This document shows, piece after piece, positions 31,418 through 39,999 of a stretch of DNA of 64,000 bases; within the stretch, counting starts at the first letter, position 1; every line of letters begins with the position of its first letter. The position numbers and the translations under genes were made by a program. Source of the stretch: a virus; IMG/VR virus record IMGVR_UViG_3300038620_000134, positions 1 through 64,000 of that record; one strand, 5' to 3'. The notes under the pieces are model-generated. The model worked only from the letters and a program-made list of their open reading frames with translations, was not told where the DNA came from and searched no databases.

Positions 31418-32080
31418 ATGTCTTTTTATCAAACGGAAAACCGTCTTTTAGAGAGCTATCTTCGATATAGTAATGGATATTACATACCATATTTTGAAGC
31501 TGAGCTGTTTCCTCTCGAATATGATATGGAGCCAACTGAAAAGATATTCGACCTAAACGTTGATACTTCTAGCTATGAAGAAGATATGGATTATTTGAGG
31601 TATGATATGGATAAACTTGTTTGGGAGAAGTCCAATGATGAAAATTATCCATTCGTGCTTATAGGGGAATGTGCTCAGCCTGATCTTATAATGCGTTATC
31701 GAATATTTGATAATGTAGAATACTTAACGGGTAATCCAGACCTAGGGACTGCAATGAAGGTTAAAGACCCAAAAATGAAACTTGAACTATCAAAACTTAA
31801 TACTTTTATTGATGAAGTTCCATCCGAATATTATTCAAAAGTTTTAATGACTTTTGGTCAATGTTTTTCGGTTCCAGTTGCAGTACAACCATATTTACCA
31901 AACCCTGATGATTTTAATGACTTAAAATTTTATCAATTTAGTTACTATGTTTTAGGTCTTGATGGATGGTGGTTTGGTTATATTCCAGCAAACAATAATA
32001 CGGGCCAATTCAAAAATTTGAGCGACCTTAGAAAAGCCGTAAATGATATTGTTTCTAGTGAAGAAGTGGATATAACGTAA
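31418..32080 (+). CDS. Hypothetical protein
   Basis: A 220-residue acidic protein (MSFYQTENRLLESYLRYSNG…) rich in Tyr and Asp, ending with a Trp/Gly segment (LGLDGWWFGYIPANNNTGQF). No family recognised. Confidence 0.55.
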   Translation: MSFYQTENRLLESYLRYSNGYYIPYFEAELFPLEYDMEPTEKIFDLNVDTSSYEEDMDYLRYDMDKLVWEKSNDENYPFVLIGECAQPDLIMRYRIFDNVEYLTGNPDLGTAMKVKDPKMKLELSKLNTFIDEVPSEYYSKVLMTFGQCFSVPVAVQPYLPNPDDFNDLKFYQFSYYVLGLDGWWFGYIPANNNTGQFKNLSDLRKAVNDIVSSEEVDIT

Positions 32081-32141
32081 ACCAGTTATTCATTAAAGCC
32101 AGTCAAATTTTATTTTTTTTTACTTTAAATTCAATTAAGCT

Positions 32142-33119
32142 ATGCAAACTATCACAGAACAAAAAGCAACAGTAGAAATTGAAAACATTTCTTATGTATT
32201 GGACGGAATGAACAAAATCAGTAAAGCTAAAAGGGGAGTTCCTGGTTACCGCTTTAACCGTTCCAATTCGAAAAAACTTTCGACTTATGATATGGAAGAT
32301 GTTTATAAAAACGCTAAAGATATACTTAATAGGTACAAGTCAGAACTTATTGAGCATTATTTACTTGCTAGCAGTCCCATTTGTAATTTTAACCTAATTT
32401 ATTCTGAGAAAGTGGGACATCATTTTCAAAACTTTACTTTGTCTAATGAAAAAGGTAAAGAAGTAATACATTTGGATTTATTTCATTATTTTAAGGATTA
32501 TGAAAATCCACATAAATTGTTAAGAAAGGATTATGCTTGTGTTAATGATGAAATATTTCCTTTTGAAATTGTCTTACTCGAAAGCTTATTTTCAAATTTT
32601 TGTAAAGCTTTTGAGTCAATAATATTTACTGGATCAAAAGAAACTAATAACCCCATTAATGGATTGTTAGTACAACATAATAATAACTTAGAACCGGCTT
32701 CAGCAAAACTTAATGATGCTAACTTTTTAGAAGATTTTGAAAAGTTGGTTTCTGAAACAATACCTGAAAAAGTAAACAGTGAAAATATTATTTGGTTTTT
32801 ACCAAATAAACATTATGAAAAATACTGTCATAGTTATAAGACAAAATATAGCGAATATCCAAATATGGATGATGATGGAGGTATCTTTTTTGATACCGCA
32901 AAGCGGAACATTAAAATTGTTCCAACCGAGTTTTTAACAAATAAAGAACATTTTGTTGTATCAAGTAGTAATGTTTATATTGCTTTTTTCTGTTCAATAT
33001 TACAGCTTGATTATGACTTTTCTACTTCTACTGAAAGCCTTCAAAACGTTTTTGAGGGAGTTTTAGGACTTAGTTGTTTTAATATTCAAGATTCCACTCA
33101 AAAAGTAAACGTGTATTAA
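32142..33119 (+). CDS. Hypothetical protein
   Basis: A 325-residue protein (MQTITEQKATVEIENISYVL…) with a basic patch near the N-terminus (KAKRGVPGYRFNRSNSKKL) and a Cys-containing C-terminus. It is preceded by a T-run and an A-rich leader, so it probably begins its own transcript. No motif recognised. Confidence 0.55.
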   Translation: MQTITEQKATVEIENISYVLDGMNKISKAKRGVPGYRFNRSNSKKLSTYDMEDVYKNAKDILNRYKSELIEHYLLASSPICNFNLIYSEKVGHHFQNFTLSNEKGKEVIHLDLFHYFKDYENPHKLLRKDYACVNDEIFPFEIVLLESLFSNFCKAFESIIFTGSKETNNPINGLLVQHNNNLEPASAKLNDANFLEDFEKLVSETIPEKVNSENIIWFLPNKHYEKYCHSYKTKYSEYPNMDDDGGIFFDTAKRNIKIVPTEFLTNKEHFVVSSSNVYIAFFCSILQLDYDFSTSTESLQNVFEGVLGLSCFNIQDSTQKVNVY

Positions 33120-33123
33120 AAAT

Positions 33124-33180
33124 ATGATTTTTTATCGAAGAACTTTTGGAAAACTTAGAAAAGAAGTTAAACAAACATGA
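33124..33180 (+). CDS. Possible 18-residue leader peptide
   Basis: MIFYRRTFGKLRKEVKQT ends in TGA overlapping the ATG of the next gene (ATGA). The overlap suggests translational coupling rather than chance, but the frame is too short to be sure. Confidence 0.3.
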   Translation: MIFYRRTFGKLRKEVKQT

Positions 33181-33359
33181 AACTTTCCGAAAGGGATAAA
33201 GAACGAATAATCGATACCATCCGAAATGGAGGCCAACTGGAAAAGGAGGACATCTACAAACTCTTTAATAATGAAGAAGATGTTTTCCTTTTCTGGAACG
33301 GTCGTAACGAAGAAGTTACCAAAACTGTTTTACCTTTTGAACATGTAGAAATAAATTAA
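33177..33359 (+). CDS. Small hypothetical protein
   Basis: A 60-residue protein (MKLSERDKERIIDTIRNGGQ…) with a charged helix and a C-terminal EEDVFLFWNGRNEEVTKTVL segment that looks well conserved. Less AT-rich than the surrounding genes. Function unknown. Confidence 0.5.
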   Translation: MKLSERDKERIIDTIRNGGQLEKEDIYKLFNNEEDVFLFWNGRNEEVTKTVLPFEHVEIN

Positions 33360-33379
33360 AAAATAAATAAATCAAAACT

Positions 33380-33652
33380 ATGAAAATCAAAAACGTTGGA
33401 GACGCCATAAAACACTTATTAGATATAGCCATTCTTGCGTATCTAATTTATAGCATCGGCTATGCAGGCTGGCAGGTTTTTGCTTTAGCCCCAGAGGGAA
33501 TTACCGGCCCGTTGTACGCTAGTGCTAAAGATATTGATCCCGATTTACTTCATTCCCGAAGGCTATATGCCATTGAAACCTACGTCTTGGTAATTGCCTT
33601 GGTGATTTACAAGCTTAATCGCCAACGGTTCTGGCAATTTAAGGATATTTAA
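33380..33652 (+). CDS. Two-helix membrane protein
   Basis: A 90-residue protein with membrane segments at about 13-35 (LLDIAILAYLIYSIGYAGWQ) and 66-80 (ETYVLVIALVIYKLN), joined by an acidic loop. The GC content is clearly above the window average, which suggests a recent host-derived gene. Possible membrane-level exclusion factor; role unknown. Confidence 0.55.
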   Translation: MKIKNVGDAIKHLLDIAILAYLIYSIGYAGWQVFALAPEGITGPLYASAKDIDPDLLHSRRLYAIETYVLVIALVIYKLNRQRFWQFKDI

Positions 33653-33697
33653 CTAAAAACTTTTATTTTCTAACTTCAAAATAAAATTTCAACAACT

Positions 33698-34015
33698 ATG
33701 AATAAAACAAAACAAATTCAACAAGTTTTAGAAAAAAATTTTTCTCTTCAAACAACCTTTGGTTTAGAGGAGAAAGTAAACATCCAAGTAGAAGAAAATC
33801 CAGCAACTCAGAATTATCAAGTTACTTTTTTCAAACCACTTTTTTCCGAGGAGGCAGCACCAGAAATAAAGGGGAGTTTCTTGCTTCCACATCAAACGGC
33901 ACAAACCTTATTAGAAGATAAAAATTGGTCGCGTTTAGCGCTTTCTGCTGTCGCCGATGGTGATCAACATTCTTACCAACTTTCTTTGGTTTATGATTTA
34001 AAAGTAGTTATGTAA
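33698..34015 (+). CDS. Hypothetical protein
   Basis: A 105-residue protein (MNKTKQIQQVLEKNFSLQTT…) predicted alpha then beta, with QNYQVTFFKPLFSEEAAPEI in the middle. Codon use is closer to the neighbouring less AT-rich accessory genes. No family recognised. Confidence 0.5.
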   Translation: MNKTKQIQQVLEKNFSLQTTFGLEEKVNIQVEENPATQNYQVTFFKPLFSEEAAPEIKGSFLLPHQTAQTLLEDKNWSRLALSAVADGDQHSYQLSLVYDLKVVM

Positions 34016-34027
34016 AAAAATAGAAAT

Positions 34028-34336
34028 ATGCAAAACGTTTCTAACTGGGCGCAAAAAATAATTCAAAAAGATCATTATAACAATCATTATGATGATCTGC
34101 TAAATTTTATTGATTTTTATTTCTTTAAAAGATGCAACCCGGATTTTATAGAGCATGATATCGATGAAGAAAGTATAATATTTTTTATTGAGTTTTATGG
34201 CTATGAGTATATAATTGTAGAAAAGGAAATTGACGAAAATGAGGTGCACTACTCTATATTCTATAAAGAAGAAGAGATAATTAGCGAATATAATACCCTT
34301 GGCAAGTTTAAAGAATGGTTTAAGAGTATAAATTAA
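34028..34336 (+). CDS. Hypothetical protein
   Basis: A 102-residue very acidic protein rich in Asp, Glu, Tyr and Phe (HDIDEESIIFFIEFYGYEYI). Small acidic proteins of this kind often mimic DNA or inhibit host enzymes; that is speculation here. Confidence 0.5.
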   Translation: MQNVSNWAQKIIQKDHYNNHYDDLLNFIDFYFFKRCNPDFIEHDIDEESIIFFIEFYGYEYIIVEKEIDENEVHYSIFYKEEEIISEYNTLGKFKEWFKSIN

Positions 34337-34439
34337 GTAACCAAGTATTATGACTAATTTTGATAGCTTTAAATGTCCTTCATTGACAACGCTTGTTATC
34401 CTATCTTAGCAGCAATAAATACCTAAAAAATAAAAAGTT

Positions 34440-36521
34440 ATGACTTCATATAATGAAAAAATAGCACAAAAATTAGAAGAATTAGACAACAATTATATTA
34501 AAAGTGGTGCTATATATGATAACCAGGTTGACGCAGCCAAAGAAATAATAAAAAGCTTTACTAAAGTTGATTCAGGAAAGAGTGAAAATGATAGCAGAAA
34601 TAGACATGTTATTTTATTAGCTCAAATGCAAAGTGGAAAAACCGGTGTGTGTAATGCCGTATGTAATATGCTTGAATATGTAAATCCCGATAATCAAATT
34701 AAATTGTCTAGTTATTTTGGTATAAAGCGTTACTTTTTTATAACTGGAATGAATGATGTTGCTTTAAGAGATCAAACTGCTAATCGCGTCAAAAATGAAA
34801 TTATTAATTCATATTCAAAAATTGACAATAATGAAGATGACCATTTAGGTAAGTATATTGTAACTGGTGATAATATAGCAAAACCAGAAGCAAAATACTT
34901 TATTGAAAAAAATAGTGATTTAAAAAAGGAAATAAATGCAAACATAGAAGACTGTATAGTATTTATTGATGAATCCCACTATGGTTCTAAAGAAGAAAAC
35001 GTGTTGACTAAATTTTTAAAAAATAATGATATTGATTGGAAAAACGATCCACAAAAATTAAAAAATAACAATATTTATATTGTTTCTATTTCAGCAACTC
35101 CTTTTACTGAAAGTTATAGTGATAAGAATGAAAGTAAACCTAAAATATCACTAGAAACAGATAATAATTATTATGGAGTAAAAGAATTTTTAGATTTGGG
35201 ATTGATTCATCATGCAGATAAAAAAAGTGATTTTAAAAGTAAGAGTTTTTTTCCCCAACCTAGTAAAAAAAAACGTTTGGAAAACTTTAGAAACTACATT
35301 GCACAAAACTTCTTAGGTTCTAAGGTAACCGTTGAACAAATGGTCAATATCTTTAACTACTACTTTTCCGATATAATGAGAGAAAAACAAGCCAAGAGCA
35401 ATCAATTCAAACAAAAAATGAAAATGCTTTTTGATATTGAAGATAAGAAAAGTGGAAGAACTCGTTACTATAAAATTAATAGTATAAAAAACTTTGATAA
35501 TTTTGATGACAAATATTTTATTAATAAATTTAAACCTGAAATAAAAAGTACTAAACAAGAACCTAACATTGTTGAGTATCTTAAAGATGCACATTCTAGA
35601 ATGAAGCAAAATTCACAAAGTTTAACACCTATAGGTGTATGTATTGTAAGATGTGATGGTAAAAAAATTCAAAAACTAAAAAATAATGACTTTATTAGCA
35701 GTTATTTTAGGATAATAGAGTTTAATAATGAAAACTACAAAAAATTAAATTTTGGTACTGAATTAAAAGATAAAATTGAACTAATGATAAAATCCGCTTC
35801 AGATTCTAATAAACATGCAAATGATAATTCAAACAAACCTCTTTTAATATTGATTAAAGGGGCTTTTCGTGCAGGTATAACTATACCTAATTATTATAAA
35901 GATTACATATATATGATATATGATATTGCTAATAAACCCCACACTACAGCTCAAGGTTTACTTGGTAGAATGTGTGGTTATAGAAGTAACGATAGTAACA
36001 TAGAAAATACTGCTTTTTATGTAAATAAAGATCATGCAGAAAAATATGCAGATTGGGTAAAGAATAACTTTAAAAGAAAATACATACCAATAAAAAAGAA
36101 AAAAAGAAGCAGTGTAAAATGTGCAACAGAAAATAAATTATCTTTTGGTCTTGACTTGGATTCTGTTAAAAAATTAAAAAAATCAAACGATCTAAAAAAA
36201 ACATTAAGTGAATTAAATGTTTCTATAGACTTTGATTATATAGGAGAGACATACTTAGCAAATAACTATCGAAATTATACAGAATATAGTCAAAGTGTTA
36301 AAGACAAATGGTATGATATAATTAACAGTAATGAACGTGGTGTACCAAGTTATAGGCATAAGAAAAAACCTTTAACTGAAGATGATATTGGAAAAACATA
36401 TATACATTTAGCTTTGAATGACATTGATAATGAACTTTATATATATAAAGGAAAAATTGTCAAAAGTAATCCACAACACAAAGAATTATATGAAAAGCAT
36501 AAAGACACTTCTGAATTTTAA
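34440..36521 (+). CDS. SF2 helicase-like / DEAD-like ATPase
   Basis: This 693-residue protein has Walker A ILLAQMQSGKTGVC (about 58-71), Walker B IVFIDESHYG (DESH, about 175), motif III SISATPF (S-A-T) and a motif-VI-like TAQGLLGRMCGYRS near residue 515. These define a two-domain superfamily 2 ATPase. The usual Gln-Arg-x-Gly-Arg-x-Gly-Arg of motif VI is only partly kept. No nuclease motif is evident in the C-terminal 160 residues, which are basic (IPIKKKKRSSVKC). It might act in recombination, restart or anti-defence. It is distinct from the UvsW-like helicase at 45839. Confidence 0.7.
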   Translation: MTSYNEKIAQKLEELDNNYIKSGAIYDNQVDAAKEIIKSFTKVDSGKSENDSRNRHVILLAQMQSGKTGVCNAVCNMLEYVNPDNQIKLSSYFGIKRYFFITGMNDVALRDQTANRVKNEIINSYSKIDNNEDDHLGKYIVTGDNIAKPEAKYFIEKNSDLKKEINANIEDCIVFIDESHYGSKEENVLTKFLKNNDIDWKNDPQKLKNNNIYIVSISATPFTESYSDKNESKPKISLETDNNYYGVKEFLDLGLIHHADKKSDFKSKSFFPQPSKKKRLENFRNYIAQNFLGSKVTVEQMVNIFNYYFSDIMREKQAKSNQFKQKMKMLFDIEDKKSGRTRYYKINSIKNFDNFDDKYFINKFKPEIKSTKQEPNIVEYLKDAHSRMKQNSQSLTPIGVCIVRCDGKKIQKLKNNDFISSYFRIIEFNNENYKKLNFGTELKDKIELMIKSASDSNKHANDNSNKPLLILIKGAFRAGITIPNYYKDYIYMIYDIANKPHTTAQGLLGRMCGYRSNDSNIENTAFYVNKDHAEKYADWVKNNFKRKYIPIKKKKRSSVKCATENKLSFGLDLDSVKKLKKSNDLKKTLSELNVSIDFDYIGETYLANNYRNYTEYSQSVKDKWYDIINSNERGVPSYRHKKKPLTEDDIGKTYIHLALNDIDNELYIYKGKIVKSNPQHKELYEKHKDTSEF

Positions 36522-36541
36522 TTAAAATAAATAAAGTAAAA

Positions 36542-36871
36542 ATGTCAACATCTTTACACTTTGATATAGGGCTTCCAGTTGAAAGTGAATTATCCAAATA
36601 CAATTTAAGTGTTTATCAAGATGATGTTGATTCAAAGTTTCTTTGTTATAATAATCAAGATATTATTCCTATCTTAAATGAAAATTTAGAAGATTGTTTA
36701 ATTTTAACTGCAAAAGGAAATAAAATACAAGAAGTAATAAAAATATTAGTTGAAGAATTTGGGGGGCGTTTCATAACCGATGATGAACTTGAGCTAATAA
36801 TTTATGGAGAAATAGAAGAAAGTGAAGCATTTAATTATTCAATGGATACATATTATTACAAAAGTAAATAA
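36542..36871 (+). CDS. Hypothetical protein
   Basis: A 109-residue acidic protein (MSTSLHFDIGLPVESELSKY…) beginning after an AAATAAATAAAG leader. It lies 20 bp after the helicase-like gene. No family recognised. Confidence 0.5.
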   Translation: MSTSLHFDIGLPVESELSKYNLSVYQDDVDSKFLCYNNQDIIPILNENLEDCLILTAKGNKIQEVIKILVEEFGGRFITDDELELIIYGEIEESEAFNYSMDTYYYKSK

Positions 36872-36879
36872 CATTTAAA

Positions 36880-37329
36880 ATGTCTTTTAATCTTTTCACT
36901 AAACTACTTCCTATTCATTCTCATGATTTAATATCTGAACTATCATGGTTAGGTTGGATTGATTACGGTGTTTACTTGCGTCTTAAAGAAAATATAAAAC
37001 TTCAACAAATTGCTTATATCTACTATGGTTTTTACCTTACAATGTATGATAAAGCACCAACCGTAGAACAACCCAAATCAGGTGGTCATTTTGTATATCT
37101 TCCATTGTATAAATCTGCTTATTGTAAGCCATCACCTAAAATAGAAAAAAGAGAAAAAGAATACTTATTAGCTAAAAGAGTTATAGATAAATTGATTTAC
37201 ATAGAGGAAGAACAAATGATTAGTTGGTGCTTCAAAGAAAAACATCCAGTAACTATTGTACCATCGGTTGGTAACAATTTGATACCTGATTACTTAACTA
37301 AAAGTTATTTTAAGCAATTTGAATTATAA
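36880..37329 (+). CDS. Hypothetical protein, full-length paralogue of 11223-11456
   Basis: A 149-residue protein (MSFNLFTKLLPIHSHDLISE…). Its C-terminal 75 residues (SAYCKPSPKIEKREKEYLLA … PDYLTKSYFKQFEL) are shared with the shorter gene at 11223. The unique N-terminal half contains YGFYLTMYDKAPTVEQPKSG. The function is unknown, but duplication within one phage suggests a useful C-terminal domain. Confidence 0.55.
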   Translation: MSFNLFTKLLPIHSHDLISELSWLGWIDYGVYLRLKENIKLQQIAYIYYGFYLTMYDKAPTVEQPKSGGHFVYLPLYKSAYCKPSPKIEKREKEYLLAKRVIDKLIYIEEEQMISWCFKEKHPVTIVPSVGNNLIPDYLTKSYFKQFEL

Positions 37330-37445
37330 ATAAATACTTAAACAATAGTATTAAAGTGCAACTAATGTTAAGTTGTTAGCTGATAGGTTAGAAAACAATG
37401 TCCGATATTGTGAAGTTGATTGTGCTAAATTACTATAACAAATTC

Positions 37446-37491
37446 TTGACAATGTGGCATTTTATTTTTATATTTGTAGTAGATTGTTAAA
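37446..37491 (+). promoter_or_regulatory. TTGACA-N17-TATATTTG promoter with conserved initial sequence
   Basis: TTGACA (37446-37451), 17 bp, then TATATTTG (37469-37476), followed by TAGTAGATTGTTAAA (37477-37491). The same 15 bases follow the -7 box of the ParB promoter at 39954-39999, so the two genes probably share control at the start of transcription. Confidence 0.7.
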
Positions 37492-37512
37492 AAGTTAAAC
37501 ACCACATCAACT

Positions 37513-37884
37513 ATGCAACTGGTTAATTTAACACCCCATTCCCTTCATCTTTATTCGGATGAAGGAAACTACATTTCTACCTTTGAAAGTAGAGGCCAAA
37601 TTCGTCTTGGTAGCTCTTTTCAAGAAGTAGAACGGCGACATTTCTCTAATGCAGAAGGGAGTATTCCAATCAAAGATATGTTCTTTGATGATAGCGCCTA
37701 TATTGAAATTGATGGTCAACAGTATAATACACTTCCTGAACCTAAGGAAGATACCGTATATGTAGTTTCCAAAATGGTCAAGAACGCGTTTCCAGAGCGC
37801 GAAGATTTTTTCGTTGTAAGCGAAACCGTAAGAGATGAAAATGGTAAAATCTGCGGTTTTAAAAGTCTTTCAAAGGGAGTTTAA
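37513..37884 (+). CDS. Conserved phage hypothetical (NLTPHSLHLY type)
   Basis: A 123-residue protein starting MQLVNLTPHSLHLYSDEGNY. The pattern N-L-T-P-H near the start, V-x-S-x-M-V-x-x-A-F-P-x-R-x-D in the middle and R-D-E-x-G-K-I-x-G-F at the end is one I recognise from small phage and plasmid proteins of unknown role. It has its own promoter and a hairpin at its 3' end. Confidence 0.65.
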   Translation: MQLVNLTPHSLHLYSDEGNYISTFESRGQIRLGSSFQEVERRHFSNAEGSIPIKDMFFDDSAYIEIDGQQYNTLPEPKEDTVYVVSKMVKNAFPEREDFFVVSETVRDENGKICGFKSLSKGV

Positions 37885-37902
37885 TATAGTTTAACTCCCT
37901 TT
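37872..37902 (+). terminator. Hairpin terminator
   Basis: AAAGGGAGTT (37872-37881) and AACTCCCTTT (37893-37902) form a perfect 10-bp stem overlapping the stop codon of the gene at 37513. The T-run after it is poor, so termination may be partial. Confidence 0.55.
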
Positions 37903-38028
37903 GATAAATTAAAAAATCTATTTGATTAACAGAAACAATTTAGAATAGTTAAACACAAATAGACAGAACATACGACGGCATTAATGAGGCTTCTATTTAG
38001 GTGAGTTGTAAGATAACTTACCTGAATA

Positions 38029-38113
38029 GCCGGAGTGGCGGAAAGGAAGACGCTGCAGACTTAAAATCTGTTGGGATAATAAGCCCGTGGGAGTTCGAAT
38101 CTCCCCTCCGGCA
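38029..38113 (+). tRNA. tRNA-Leu (anticodon UAA), CCA encoded
   Basis: An 85-nt class II tRNA: acceptor GCCGGAG/CTCCGGC, anticodon arm CAGA-CTTAAAA-TCTG with anticodon TAA, variable arm TGGGATAATAAGCCCGTG and T arm with GTTCGAAT. It is followed by CCA at 38114-38116, unlike the other three tRNAs of the window. Confidence 0.93.
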
Positions 38114-38151
38114 CCATCAGTTCAATTGAAAAACTTAAACTCAATCCCAAT

Positions 38152-38505
38152 ATGTCTAAACATGGTGAAGAATTTCATCACCTGTGATATCACCTGTACA
38201 TTGAATATAAAGGTAAAAAATATGAATTGGTTATTACTACTTCTTCTGATTCTGGAGAAACTGTAAAGTTTTCCACGAAGAAACATGATATTGAATTTGA
38301 CCTTGTTACTACGTCTTCTGATTTTGGGGAGGTTGTAACCGTTAAGTCTATTACAAAAAATATTCCTGATTTTCTTATACCAAAAACCTTATTTATTAAT
38401 CAAAAAGGCTCTGATTGGGAAGTTTATCGTGGAGAATCATTCGAAGATTATCAAAAAAGATTGAAAGAAGAAAATTGTTCAATATTTATAAGTAACTTAA
38501 CTTAA
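38152..38505 (+). pseudogene. Hypothetical protein interrupted by an in-frame TGA at codon 12
   Basis: ATG at 38152 reads MSKHGEEFHHL and then TGA (38185-38187). The same frame continues YHLYIEYKGKKYELVITTSS to a stop at 38505. The TGA lies in a 12-bp near-duplication (TCACCTGTGATA followed by TCACCTGTACAT). Removing the 12 bases restores one 113-residue reading frame. An internal TTG at 38227 could start a 92-residue product. A recent inactivating duplication is most likely; TGA readthrough is the exciting alternative. Confidence 0.5.
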
Positions 38506-38525
38506 TAACTTAAACTTTTTTAACC

Positions 38526-38876
38526 ATGAACTTGAGCATCAATAAAAGGCAAGAAAAAGGAAAAACCGCCATTTTAATTAGTCCGGCTTTTGGTGGCGGC
38601 TGGAGCACCGAAACAAGTAATAATAAACTCCGCGAGGCAGCGCTTTTCGATTCCCGCCTGATTGAGGCGGTTGAAAATGGAGATCAACAAGCCTTTGCTT
38701 ATCGAGTAGCCGAGATCAATGCAGCCTTCGCAGATAAATCACCGTTGAGAATTGGCTTGTTGGACGAGCGAGAACTTAATAATTTGCAAATAGAATGGGT
38801 GGATCAACCTTTCTATGTTCGAGAATACGACGGAGCAGAAATGCTTATTTTGGAAGAACAGTTGATTTCCCCCTAA
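38526..38876 (+). CDS. Hypothetical protein
   Basis: A 116-residue protein (MNLSINKRQEKGKTAILISP…) with a glycine-rich segment (AFGGGWSTETSNNKLREAAL). Noticeably more GC-rich than most of the window, matching the group at 33-34 kb and 39-41 kb. No family recognised. Confidence 0.55.
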   Translation: MNLSINKRQEKGKTAILISPAFGGGWSTETSNNKLREAALFDSRLIEAVENGDQQAFAYRVAEINAAFADKSPLRIGLLDERELNNLQIEWVDQPFYVREYDGAEMLILEEQLISP

Positions 38877-39002
38877 AGATTTATTTATTAAGTAAAACTA
38901 TGTATCTATTTTTGTTGTTTGTACTTCTTAGAAAGCAATTCACCAGATCTCTGAATTAAGATTGAAAAATTTTAAAGATTGCAACTTTTTTGGATGCAAC
39001 TC

Positions 39003-39033
39003 TTGACCCGGACTACTCTTTTGCCTAAATTGG
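39003..39033 (+). promoter_or_regulatory. TTGACC-N17-TAAATTGG promoter
   Basis: TTGACC (39003-39008) and TAAATTGG (39026-39033) are 17 bp apart, about 60 bp before the gene at 39097. A short inverted repeat (GTTAGC/GCTAAC, about 39045-39067) lies at the expected start of the mRNA. A 19-codon hydrophobic frame (38899-38958, MYLFLLFVLLRKQ) precedes it and is probably chance. Confidence 0.5.
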
Positions 39034-39096
39034 CAATTAGAAAGTTAGCACGGTAAAGAGCTAACTATTAGTTTAACCACTTAAAAACTTTGAATT

Positions 39097-39330
39097 ATGT
39101 TTACTATTAACGGAAACCCCAGAGTAAGTGTTCAAGAGTGTCAAGAAGATGAACTCTACCTCGATGCCATATACTTTCGGAATCGGGGTTCTTTAGGGCA
39201 CTGGGATGAAATTAAAGTTAACGCTGCAGAAGGTAACAATTGCCATTTAGGTCACATTTCCTTAAAACAATTCGAAGCAGTAAAAGAAATTGCTCGCCAA
39301 ATTCACCAGAAAAACGGTTATAAATTTTAA
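39097..39330 (+). CDS. Small hypothetical protein
   Basis: A 77-residue protein (MFTINGNPRVSVQECQEDEL…) with a beta-rich N-terminus and a C-terminal helix (LKQFEAVKEIARQIHQKNGY). It has its own promoter and terminator. No family recognised. Confidence 0.55.
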   Translation: MFTINGNPRVSVQECQEDELYLDAIYFRNRGSLGHWDEIKVNAAEGNNCHLGHISLKQFEAVKEIARQIHQKNGYKF

Positions 39331-39351
39331 ACAGAACTAACCGTCTTTTAC

Positions 39352-39378
39352 CCAGCTAGCAAACTAGCTGGATTTTTT
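39352..39378 (+). terminator. Rho-independent terminator
   Basis: CCAGCTAG (39352-39359) and CTAGCTGG (39364-39371) form a perfect 8-bp stem with a 4-nt loop, followed by ATTTTTT. It ends the 39097 transcript. Confidence 0.85.
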
Positions 39379-39431
39379 ACATTTAAAAATTTACTATCAA
39401 CAAAAAAATTTGAAATTCTTTGTCTGTAAGC

Positions 39432-39462
39432 TTGACAATTCCCTGTTTCTTTATTAACTTTA
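39432..39462 (+). promoter_or_regulatory. TTGACA-N17-TAACTTTA promoter
   Basis: TTGACA (39432-39437) and TAACTTTA (39455-39462) are 17 bp apart and 26 bp before the ATG at 39489. Confidence 0.65.
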
Positions 39463-39488
39463 AACTAAATAAAGATTAAAGATTAACT

Positions 39489-39944
39489 ATGGTACTCGTA
39501 GCAGTTACAGCAGAAGATTTACGTTTCGTATCATTAACGGACGAAGAAGGGTTGTGTTTAAGTGAGGATGCTGTTCGAAAAGGGCAGATAACTCAGCAGC
39601 GGATTGACGTTAGCTGGGAAAACTTGGATGCCGTAATTCCACACGGCGACTTTATAGATTACAAAGGAAATTTAGTAACCGTTGAAAAGTTATTTGTAGC
39701 TGTTCAACGCACGGCTGTAGGAACTATTTTGCGTTCCGAAGGACTTTATAATAGCTTCAAAGATCAGCCGAGGAAGGCTCTACAGGCTGTTTACGAACTA
39801 GCCGTAGAAAACTTGGAGGCAAATGAGCGTTACCGCAGAGAGTGGAATCGTAAGCATAACAGCGGCGGTCTAATGCCGTCGAAGCGCGTAAAGCTTTCAA
39901 CAGCTTGGGATAATGACCATGTAGACTGGGAAAATAAAAATTAA
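39489..39944 (+). CDS. Hypothetical protein
   Basis: A 151-residue protein (MVLVAVTAEDLRFVSLTDEE…) with GDFIDYKGNLVTVEKLFVAV and a helical, Arg-rich C-terminus (ERYRREWNRKHNSGGLMPSK). Its composition is more balanced than the phage core genes. It precedes the ParB-like gene but has a separate promoter. Confidence 0.55.
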   Translation: MVLVAVTAEDLRFVSLTDEEGLCLSEDAVRKGQITQQRIDVSWENLDAVIPHGDFIDYKGNLVTVEKLFVAVQRTAVGTILRSEGLYNSFKDQPRKALQAVYELAVENLEANERYRREWNRKHNSGGLMPSKRVKLSTAWDNDHVDWENKN

Positions 39945-39953
39945 AATTATCCC

Positions 39954-39999
39954 TTGACAATACCAAATTTTTGTATTATACTTGTAGTAGATTGTTAAA
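39954..39999 (+). promoter_or_regulatory. TTGACA-N17-TATACTTG promoter for the ParB-like gene
   Basis: TTGACA (39954-39959), 17 bp, TATACTTG (39977-39984), then TAGTAGATTGTTAAA (39985-39999), identical to the sequence after the promoter at 37446. The ATG at 40019 follows by 20 bp, which rules out the longer frame that runs through the promoter. Confidence 0.7.

Noticed and set aside
34383-34409. TTGACA followed by TATCTTAG before the SF2 ATPase gene
   Set aside because: The spacing is 13 bp, not 17, so it does not fit the promoter family even though both boxes are present.
37398-37491. Short frame (MSDIVKLIVLNYYNKFL…) before the gene at 37513
   Set aside because: It reads through a well-formed promoter and has no supporting feature.
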